This document shows positions 9,416 through 17,400 of a stretch of DNA of 64,000 nt, piece after piece. The translations under genes were made by a program, and so were the position numbers. The stretch's first letter is position 1, and each line of letters begins with the position of its first letter. A model generated the notes under the pieces. It worked only from the letters and a program-made list of their open reading frames with translations. It was not told the origin of the DNA and did no database searches. Origin of the DNA: Sphingomonas sp. 1F27F7B (GTDB lineage: Bacteria > Pseudomonadota > Alphaproteobacteria > Sphingomonadales > Sphingomonadaceae); the NCBI RefSeq assembly GCF_005503355.1, contig NZ_SCMK01000010.1, forward strand, positions 62,001 to 126,000, read 5' to 3'.

Positions 9416-10173
9416 GAAGGGCGCTTCTCCTGCTCCTCGCGCCGTTGCTGATGGGGCAGGCCAAGCCGGTGCTCGTCCCCGACGTCTCGCAGCGCGACAT
9501 CGAGATCGCCTATTCCTTCACCGGTGCCGAGCTGCTGCTGTTCGGCGCGATCCTCTATCCCGGCGGTCGTGCGCCCGAGCGGGGCGAGAAGCCCGCCGAT
9601 ATCGTCGTGGTGGTGAAGGGCCCCACCCAGTCGGTGCAGGTGCGCGAGAAGGAGCAGGTGGCGGGCATCTGGGTCAACGCCCAGCGGATGCGCTATCGTT
9701 CGGCGCCGAGCTTCTACGCCATCGCTTCGTCCAAGCCGATCGAGAAGATCGTCGATGAACGCACCCGCGCCATCTACGAGCTCGGCGTCGAGAGCCTGCA
9801 GCTCTCGCCCGCCTCGGGCGCGGCGCCCGAGGTGCAGACCCGCTTCGACAAGGGGCTCGAGGACCTGCGCAGCCGGGCCGGGCTCTATTATCAGGCACCC
9901 GGGGCGGTCGAGATCACCGACGGCGTGCTGTACCGCGCGCGGCTCGCGATTCCGGCGCGCGTGCCGGTCGGCAAGTTCACTGCCGAGACGTTCCTCATCC
10001 GCGACGGCCGCGTCCTCGCCGCCGCAGTTCGGGGAATCGAGATCCGTAAATCGGGCTTCGAGCGTTTCGTCGCGCATTCGGCCGAACATTATTCGATACT
10101 CTACGGTATCGTGGCGGTCGCGCTCTCCATTCTGTTCGGCTGGGGCGCGGGCGCCGTGTGGAAACGCTTCTGA
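9412..10173 (+). CDS. TIGR02186-type single-span membrane protein
   Basis: The protein has 253 residues from GTG 9412, the start that overlaps the TSUP stop (GTGA). It begins with a signal peptide or anchor (RRALLLLLAPLLMGQAKP), continues as a beta-rich extracytoplasmic domain and ends with a transmembrane helix and a short basic tail (YSILYGIVAVALSILFGW, then KRF). This layout and motifs such as IEIAYSFTGAELLLFGA match the alphaproteobacterial family TIGR02186, which is typically encoded beside a TSUP transporter. It is probably a periplasmic accessory of the exporter, but the biochemical role is unknown. Confidence 0.8.
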   Translation: MRRALLLLLAPLLMGQAKPVLVPDVSQRDIEIAYSFTGAELLLFGAILYPGGRAPERGEKPADIVVVVKGPTQSVQVREKEQVAGIWVNAQRMRYRSAPSFYAIASSKPIEKIVDERTRAIYELGVESLQLSPASGAAPEVQTRFDKGLEDLRSRAGLYYQAPGAVEITDGVLYRARLAIPARVPVGKFTAETFLIRDGRVLAAAVRGIEIRKSGFERFVAHSAEHYSILYGIVAVALSILFGWGAGAVWKRF

Positions 10174-10241
10174 AAGCTTCGAAACTCACCCAATCTTTAC
10201 CTCCCCGCGCGCATATTGGGAACGTCAACGGGGAGTAGCCG

Positions 10242-11909
10242 ATGGACGGCCAGTTTGGCGCGCGCGGGTTCGAAGGCGCGGCGCCGGTTTCACCTTCCGG
10301 GGGGCTGCCCTCGCGCGCTTCGGTCGAGCCGATCGGCGCGGTGCTGGAGATTGCCGGCTCGTCGAGCCAGGTGCTGCTCGATCCCGAGGCGCTGCACGCA
10401 CTCGGCGGTGATTCCGATCCCACCATCGCCAATGCCGGCCAGGTCGGCGGCCAGGTGAAGGTCCGCGTCGGCGCGACCTGGCTGATCGCCAATGTCCGCT
10501 CCTTGAAGCTCCAGGGCGAGCATATCGCCGCCTATGTCGACTTTCTCGGCGAGGGCGACGAAGAACGGCTGACCGGCAAGCTCTACAAGTTCCGCCGCGG
10601 CGTGACTCGCTATCCGACGCCCGGCGCGCCGGTCTTCCCGGTCTCGACCGCCGACCTCAAGCAGATCTATGCCGCGGAGGACCGCGCCCATATCGAGATC
10701 GGCACCGTCTATCCGACGCGCGACATCCGGGCGGCGCTCTATGTCGACGCGATGCTCGGCAAGCATTTCGCGCTGCTCGGCTCGACCGGCACCGGCAAAT
10801 CGACCGCGACCGCGCTGATCCTGCACCGCATCTGCGAGCTCGCGCCGCAAAGCCATGTGGTGATGATCGATCCGCACGGCGAATATGCCAGCGCCTTTCG
10901 TACCACGGGCGCATTGTACGACGTCGGCAATCTGCAGATGCCGTACTGGCTGATGAATTTCGAGGAACATTGCGAGGTATTCCTCACCACCTCCGGCTCG
11001 GACCGCCAGGTGGATGCGGACATCCTCGCCAAATGCGTGCTCGCCGCCAAGCAGAAGAACCGGCTGGCGGCCGAGATCGGCAAGCTCACCGTCGATGCGC
11101 CGATTCCCTATCTCCTGTCGGACCTGACGCAGATCCTGCAGCTCGAAATGGGCAAGATGGACAAGGCAACCGACACGGCGCCATATCTGCGCATCCGTTC
11201 CAAGATCGACGAGATCAAGGGCGATCCGCGCTATGCCTTCATGTTTTCGGGCATGCTGGTGGCGGATACGATGGCGGGCTTCCTCGCGCGGGTCTTCCGC
11301 CTGCCGGGCGACGGCAAGCCGATCTCGATCATCGACGTGTCGGGCGTGCCTTCGGAGATCACCTCCGTCGTGGTCGCCGTGCTCAGCCGCATGGTGTTCG
11401 ACTTCGCGATCTGGTCGCGCGGCGAGAGCAAGCGGCCGATCCTGCTCGTCTGCGAGGAAGCGCACCGCTACGTCCCCAACGAGCGCAACGCCGATGGCTC
11501 CTCGGTCGGCCGGATCCTCAGCCGGATCGCCAAGGAAGGCCGCAAATACGGCGTGTCGCTGGGCCTGATCACCCAGCGCCCGTCCGATCTTGCCGAGGGC
11601 GTGCTCTCGCAGTGCGGCACCATCCTGTCGATGCGCCTCAACAATGAGCGCGACCAGGCCTTTGTCAGGGCAGCGATGCCGGAGGGCGCGCGTGGCTTCC
11701 TCGATTCGATCCCCGCGCTGCGGAACCGCGAGTGCATCGCGGTGGGAGAGGGCGTGGCGACGCCGATCCGCCTGCTCTTCGATTCGCTCGAGGATGCCAA
11801 GCGGCCGGCATCGGACGATCCGCTCTTCTCCGAGCTGTGGCGCGATACCGGCGGCGAGGAACAGATCCTCGAGCGCACGATCCGCCGCTGGCGCGCGCAG
11901 GGCAAGTGA
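10242..11909 (+). CDS. HerA/DUF87-like P-loop ATPase
   Basis: A 555-residue ATPase of the HerA-FtsK branch. A small beta-barrel (HAS-barrel-like) region precedes Walker A (GSTGTGKST, about residue 180). Further motifs are VVMIDPHGEYAS, a Walker B with paired Glu (LLVCEEAHRYVP, about 402), a sensor-like ITQRPS and an arginine-containing C-terminal segment. HerA proteins form hexameric DNA translocases. Archaeal ones work with the nuclease NurA in end resection, and bacterial ones are often found with Sir2 or NurA partners. No nuclease, Sir2 or other partner is adjacent here, so it appears to be a stand-alone gene. The start at 10242 has GGGGAG upstream. Confidence 0.88.
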   Translation: MDGQFGARGFEGAAPVSPSGGLPSRASVEPIGAVLEIAGSSSQVLLDPEALHALGGDSDPTIANAGQVGGQVKVRVGATWLIANVRSLKLQGEHIAAYVDFLGEGDEERLTGKLYKFRRGVTRYPTPGAPVFPVSTADLKQIYAAEDRAHIEIGTVYPTRDIRAALYVDAMLGKHFALLGSTGTGKSTATALILHRICELAPQSHVVMIDPHGEYASAFRTTGALYDVGNLQMPYWLMNFEEHCEVFLTTSGSDRQVDADILAKCVLAAKQKNRLAAEIGKLTVDAPIPYLLSDLTQILQLEMGKMDKATDTAPYLRIRSKIDEIKGDPRYAFMFSGMLVADTMAGFLARVFRLPGDGKPISIIDVSGVPSEITSVVVAVLSRMVFDFAIWSRGESKRPILLVCEEAHRYVPNERNADGSSVGRILSRIAKEGRKYGVSLGLITQRPSDLAEGVLSQCGTILSMRLNNERDQAFVRAAMPEGARGFLDSIPALRNRECIAVGEGVATPIRLLFDSLEDAKRPASDDPLFSELWRDTGGEEQILERTIRRWRAQGK

Positions 11910-11914
11910 CCGGC

Positions 11915-11930
11915 GCCCCCCGCGCGGGGC
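11915..11930. terminator. GC hairpin between convergent genes
   Basis: GCCCC and GGGGC arms surround a CG-rich centre in the 27-bp gap between the convergent herA-like gene and the minus-strand gene that ends at 11937. It includes the 12-bp palindrome CCCCGCGCGGGG at 11918-11929. There is no T tract on either side, so it is at best a weak bidirectional stop. Confidence 0.3.
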
Positions 11931-11936
11931 AGGCCG

Positions 11937-12935
11937 TCAGAAATCGGCGCCCAGCGTGAGCGCCGGGCCCGAGCCGGGCCGGGCCTCGCCCGCCACGCGC
12001 TGGCGCCAGTCGAGCGCGAGGCGCAGGTTGCGCACGGCGAGCGTGGCCGAGGGCCCGAGATCGAGCCGCTGCGCATCGCGCTGCGCCGCCCCCCAGGCAC
12101 CGGCGCCGAGGGCGAAGCGCGTCCGTCCGTTCGCGCCGACCGTGCGTGTGCCGCGCACGGCGCCATCGGCATAGGGATCGGCGCGCCGCCGCAGCACGGC
12201 GCCCGTCTGACCATAGGCTTCGAGCCGGAATCCCTTCCATTCGGCATCGATCCCCGCAATCGCTCCCAGCCCGGTGCCGCCGGGATTGCCGTCGAGCCCG
12301 AAGCGGCGCTCGACGACCAGGCGGACGGGGGCCCTGGTCGGCTGCCATTCCAATCCCAGCGCCGCCTCGCGGCTGCGGGTCTGGAGCGGCGTGATGATCC
12401 GGCCATAGGCGGCGAGGCGATCGCGCGAGGAGACTAGCCACGCGGCGCGCGCGCCCGCCTGCCCGCCGCCGATCTGGCCGCCGGGGGCGGCGCCCCTGCT
12501 CCCTTCGCCCCGCGCGGTCATCCATATGCTCAGCGACCAGCGATCGGGCAGCGGGTCGAGCCGCTCGGGCGGGCCCGCAGGCGTGGGCGTGTGCCGTGCC
12601 GGCGGCGCCGGCAGGAGCAGGGGCGGAGGCATCACGGCATCGCCATATTGCGCGAGCGCCATCAATGCGAGCTGTACCCGGGGATGTTCGTCGCCCAGCG
12701 GCGCCCGGTAGCGGGGCGGCGGTGCGAGCATCCGCAGCGGTGGGCGTGCGTCCGCGATCGGGGGCGGCGGGGCGGCAGCCGGCGCGATGCGCGGTTCGGC
12801 TCGGGCAAGGGGCGATGCGGCCTCGATCGCCGCGGGAAGCGACCCCGTTCGCGGCCAGAGCATCGCAACGCGCACGCCGACCCAGGCGATGGTCACCATC
12901 GCAAGGAAACGGAGCGGCCGTCCGCGTCCGCGCAT
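11937..12935 (-). CDS. Membrane-anchored protein with NfrA-like C-terminal region
   Basis: A 332-residue protein starting at 12935, one base into the upstream stop (TGATG). After a short basic N-terminus there is one hydrophobic anchor (FLAMVTIAWVGVRVAMLW), then a Pro/Ala-rich linker to about residue 130. The C-terminal 180 residues are beta-rich: WSLSIWMTARG, ITPLQTRSREAALGLEW, PVRLVVERRFGLDG, FRLEAYGQTGAVL. This pattern recalls the C-terminal domain of phage N4 adsorption protein NfrA, which works with the glycosyltransferase NfrB in E. coli exopolysaccharide export. The likeness is by eye only. Coupling to an NfrB-type gene supports it. Much smaller than NfrA, with no TPR region visible. 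Confidence 0.6.
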   Translation of the reverse strand: MRGRGRPLRFLAMVTIAWVGVRVAMLWPRTGSLPAAIEAASPLARAEPRIAPAAAPPPPIADARPPLRMLAPPPRYRAPLGDEHPRVQLALMALAQYGDAVMPPPLLLPAPPARHTPTPAGPPERLDPLPDRWSLSIWMTARGEGSRGAAPGGQIGGGQAGARAAWLVSSRDRLAAYGRIITPLQTRSREAALGLEWQPTRAPVRLVVERRFGLDGNPGGTGLGAIAGIDAEWKGFRLEAYGQTGAVLRRRADPYADGAVRGTRTVGANGRTRFALGAGAWGAAQRDAQRLDLGPSATLAVRNLRLALDWRQRVAGEARPGSGPALTLGADF

Positions 12936-14320
12936 CAATTGCTCGCCGGCCGGAGATCGGGAAACCGATGCGCGGTCTTGTCCCAGCGCGGGGGCTGGCC
13001 GCGAAGCATATGGACATAGACGAGCAGGGCGCGCCGGGCCGCCAGCAGCGCGACGATGTTGCTCGAAAATATGCGGGGTGCCGACCAAAAGGCCTCGCGC
13101 CAGCCATAGACCCGGCCGACGAACGCCGCCCGCACCATGAGCCGCCAGACGAGCAGCACCAGATTCGTCCAGAGCAGCGCGCGCATCGGCGCGGACGGCA
13201 TCGCCGGGCTCGTGCCCGCCAGCAGGTGCGCGCCGAAGGAAAGCGCCCAGGCGAGGATCGAGAGATAGGCCAGGGCGAGCACCGGGATCTCCAGCGTCGC
13301 GCGCCGATCCCGCATCCGCATCCAATTGTCCCCGATGCGTCGCCAGCCGCCCCAGCCGGTCCGGTCCCAGCCCGCGAGCGCGATGCCGATCATCCAGCGC
13401 GCCTTCTGCCGCACCGCCGTTCCGATCGTGTCCGGGAAATAGGCGTGCACCGCCACGGGCGGACCGCCCGGCGATTCGGCGACGCGCACCAGCCGTGCCG
13501 GCATGCCCATCGAGGCCAGGGTGAGGCCCAGTTCATAATCCTCGACCAGGCTGTCGGCGTCGAACGGCGCGCCGCCCCGCATCGCCGCCAGCTGCGCCAG
13601 CACTTCCCGCCGGATCGCGCAGCCGACCCCGGCAAAGGGCAGGCCCGCGCCCACCGTCTGGCGCACCACCAGCGCCCGGCCATGGGCTTCGGCGAACTCG
13701 TCGAGATAATGGCCGGCGAAGAAGCGCGAGTGCGCGTGGGCGAGCGGCAGCACCGGCAGCTGGACCGCTGCATGATCGATCAGCCCGTGCGCATAGGCGC
13801 GCAGCTCGAGCGGATGCACCACGTCCTCGGCGTCGTGCAGTGCCACCGCGCTGGCGACGAAGCCTTCCGCCGCTTCGTCGCGCAGCAGCGCGCGCCACAG
13901 CGTGTTGAGGCAGTCCGCCTTGGTCGACGGGCCGGGCGCCCCGCCCACCACCAGCCGTACCCGGGCGTCCGCCAGCGCCACTTCCGCCACGGCCGCGATC
14001 GTCGCGGGATCATTGGGATAGGTGCCGACATAGATTCGATAATCGGGATGATCGAACCGCTCCAGCGCAGTGCGCAGCATGCTGCCGATCACCGCGGATT
14101 CGTCCCAGGCGGGCACGAACACGACGATGCGCCCCGCCGGCACCGGGCCCGCCAGCGCCGACGGGCCCGGCCGCCCGCCACGCAGGCGCCGCCCCAGGTA
14201 GATCAGATCGACCAACAGGTCGTCGATCCCCCCGACGACGAACCACAAGGCGGCGAACAGAGTCATCTCGCGCGTGACCGCGTCGATCCAGAGGATCGCT
14301 CCCTGCCCCAAAGCCGCCAT
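12935..14320 (-). CDS. Membrane glycosyltransferase family 2, NfrB-like
   Basis: A 461-residue inner-membrane glycosyltransferase. An N-terminal hydrophobic segment (LFAALWFVVGGIDDLLVDLI) precedes the GT-A domain. That domain opens with VVFVPAWDESAVIGSML and carries the acidic motif HDAEDVVHP, a DYELG motif and the processive-type QxxRW signature (QKARW) near residue 312. Several transmembrane segments follow. This resembles the N-terminal part of NfrB, which uses cyclic-di-GMP in E. coli; the regulatory C-terminal domain of NfrB is absent. Met 14320 was chosen because it begins a sensible N-terminus; a long open frame upstream lies antisense to the macroglobulin gene. It is translationally coupled to the NfrA-like gene. 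Confidence 0.8.
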   Translation of the reverse strand: MAALGQGAILWIDAVTREMTLFAALWFVVGGIDDLLVDLIYLGRRLRGGRPGPSALAGPVPAGRIVVFVPAWDESAVIGSMLRTALERFDHPDYRIYVGTYPNDPATIAAVAEVALADARVRLVVGGAPGPSTKADCLNTLWRALLRDEAAEGFVASAVALHDAEDVVHPLELRAYAHGLIDHAAVQLPVLPLAHAHSRFFAGHYLDEFAEAHGRALVVRQTVGAGLPFAGVGCAIRREVLAQLAAMRGGAPFDADSLVEDYELGLTLASMGMPARLVRVAESPGGPPVAVHAYFPDTIGTAVRQKARWMIGIALAGWDRTGWGGWRRIGDNWMRMRDRRATLEIPVLALAYLSILAWALSFGAHLLAGTSPAMPSAPMRALLWTNLVLLVWRLMVRAAFVGRVYGWREAFWSAPRIFSSNIVALLAARRALLVYVHMLRGQPPRWDKTAHRFPDLRPASN

Positions 14321-14476
14321 TCCCCCCGATTCGGAGATGGAACTAAACCGTGCCGCTCTCGGAACGATCAAGCCGATTGGTGCTTTTCCCTCCGAAACGG
14401 AGGCGGTTAATTCGTCGCTGGACTCGCAGTGGTGCCCGGCTATCGTGCCCATCGCTGCCCGAGGGGGAGGTTGTCC

Positions 14477-17400
14477 ATGAAGCTCGTTGCCCGGCTTGGC
14501 GTATTGGCTCTGGTCCTGGCGCCCATCGGGGCCGTCACTGCGTTTGGCGACAACAGCCCGCAGGTCGAGATGGCGACGCCCGGCGTCGGCGACGGCGCGA
14601 TCGAACGCTTCACCGCCCGCTTCAACGTGGCGATGGTGCCGCTGGGCGATCCGCGCGCCGAATCGCCCTTCAAGGTCGATTGCCCGGTCGGCGGCCAGGG
14701 CCGCTGGGTCGACCAGCAGACCTTCGTCCATGAATTCACCGGCCCGCTCCCCGGCGGCGTCACGTGCAAGTTCACGCTGCGCGACGGGCTCAAGAGCCTG
14801 TCGGGCTATGCGCTGCAGGGCCAGAAGGAATTCACCGTCGATTCGGGCGGGCCGATCGCCCGCGCGGTGCTGCCCAATCGCTATGGCAGCGAGATCGAGG
14901 AGGACCAGGTCTTCGTCGTCGCGGCGAACCTGGCGCCCGATCCCGCCTCGGTCGGCGCCAATGCCTATTGCGCGGTCGACGGGCTGGGCGAGAAGATCCC
15001 GGTCGACGTGCTTCCCGCCGACGTCGCGCCCAAGCTGCTCGCCGATCTCGGCACCGATCGCTGGGAAGTGCGCAGCTTCCTGACCGAGGCCGGCCTGCCT
15101 CAGGCGCTGCCCGAAAAGGCGGAGGATCGCGCCAAGTCCCTCGCCAGCGTCGTCGCGGTGAAGTGCCGCCGGCCGCTGCCCGCGGGCCGCGACATGGCGC
15201 TGGTCTGGGGCAAGGACATCAAGAGCGCCTCGGGCCGCGCCGCCGGCACCGACCAGCGTTTCGACTTCACGGTCCGCAAGGAATTCAGCGCCCGCTTCGA
15301 ATGCTCGCGGGTCAATCCGCAGGCCGGCTGCAGCCCGGTGCAGGACGCGTGGGTGCGCTTCTCCGCGCCGATCCCCCGGGCGCAGGCCGAGGCGGTGCGC
15401 ATCCGGATGGCCGACGGCAGGGAACTGGCGCCGGTCTTCACCGACGACGACAAGAACAAGGCGGCGGTCGCCGACCTGAAGTTCAAGGCGCCGCTCCCGG
15501 CCGAGACCACCGCCAAGCTGGTCCTTCCCGCCGATGTGAAGGACGAGAGCGGCCGCAAGCTCGCCAATGCGGAGCGCTTCCCCCTCGACGTCAAGTTCGA
15601 CGCGCCGCCGCCGCTGGTGAAGTTCGCGGGCAATTTCGGCATTCTCGAAGCCAGGGAGGGCGGCGTCCTCCCGGTCTCGGTCCGCAACGTCGAGCCCGAG
15701 CTGCAGGGCAGCCAGATGACCGTGACCGGCCAGAGCCTGAAGGTCGAGGGCGGCGACGGCGAGATCGCCAAATGGTTCCGCGCGCTCGCCGACGCGGCCG
15801 AGGACAAGTCGGACGAAGTGAAGCGCGGCACCGAGACCGTGCGGATCAACCAGACCGGCGCCAAGCCGCTGCTCACCTCGGCCAGCGGCAAGCCGCTGAA
15901 GATCGGCCTGCCGGGCAAGGGCAAGGATTTCGAAGTGGTCGGCATCCCGCTCGGCCAGCCCGGCTTCTACATCGTCGAGCTCGCCAGCCCGCGGCTCGGC
16001 GAGGCGTTGCTCGGCCGCAAGGCGCCGCGCTACGTCGCGGCCGGCGCGCTGGTCACCAACATGAGCGTCCATTTCAAATGGGGCCGCGACCAGTCGCTGG
16101 TCTGGGTCACCGCGCTCGACAGCGGCCAGGGCGTGGGCGAGGCCGAGGTGCGCGTCACCGATGCCTGCACCGGCCAGCTGCTCGCCAAGGGCAAGACCGA
16201 TGCCTCGGGCCGCCTCGGCGTTCCCGCCGGCCTGCCCGAGCCGCAGACCTATACGAGCTGCGACCATGGCAGCAACGACGTGCTGATGATCTCGGCGCGC
16301 AAGGCCGACGACTTCAGCTTCACCCTCACCCAGTGGGGCGACGGCATCCGGCCGTTCGATTTCGACCTGAACTATGGCTGGTCGGCCCCCGAGCAGAAGT
16401 TCCACACCGTGTTCGACCGGTCGCTCGTCCGCCAGGGTGAGACGATCCACATGAAGCACATCGTCCGCCAGCCGATCGCCAGGGGCTTCGCGCCGTCGCC
16501 GGCGTTCAGCGGCACGCTGCGCCTCAGCCATCGCGGTTCGGACACCCAATATGACCTGCCGCTGGCCATCGACGCGAACGGCGCCGGCGAGACCGAATGG
16601 ACCGCCCCCCAGGGCGCCAAGATGGGCGACTACGACCTCACCGTCCTGGTCAAGGACGCCGAGGGCAAGGAGAAGACGCTCTGGACCGGCCAGTCGTTCA
16701 AGGTCGACGAATATAAGCTGCCGACGATGAAGGCCTCGGTCGCCGGGCCCAAGGACGCCGCCGTGCGGCCGAGCGCGCTGCCGCTCGACCTGTTCGTCGG
16801 CTATCTTTCGGGCGGCGGCGCGGCGAACCTGCCCGTCGAGACGCGCATCGGCTATTTCGCCGACTTCAGGACCCCCGACGGCTATGACGGCTACAGCTTC
16901 GGCGGCCGCGCCATGGCGGAGGGCACCAAGCCGATGGACGGCGAGGGCGAGGACGAGCAGGTCAAGCTGCCGCCGACCCAGACGCTGCCCGCCACGCTGG
17001 GCGCCGACGGCACCACCCGGATCAACGCCGAAGTGCCGCAGACGCTCGAGCAGAACACCACGATGCTGGTCGAGATGGATTATCAGGATGCCAACGGCCA
17101 GATCCTGACCTCGTCGCGCCGCATCCCGATCTTCACTTCCGCGGTCCAGCTCGGCATCAGGAGCGACGGCTGGCTGATGAAGCAGGACGATCTGCGCCTG
17201 CGCTTCGTCGCGCTCGACACTGCGGGCAAGCCGCTCGCCAACCAGCCGGTCTCGGTCGAGCTCTACAGCCGCCAGATCCTCACTGCCCGGCGCCGGCTGA
17301 TCGGCGGCTTCTATGCCTATGACAACCAGATGAAGACGACCAAGCTGTCGGCCACCTGCTCGGCGACCACCGATGCGCAGGGGCTGGCGAGCTGCCAGCT

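Noticed and set aside
10214-10241. GGGAACGTC as an EcfG-type stress promoter before the HerA-like gene
   Set aside because: GGAAC is present but there is no CGTT at the required 16-17 bp spacing.
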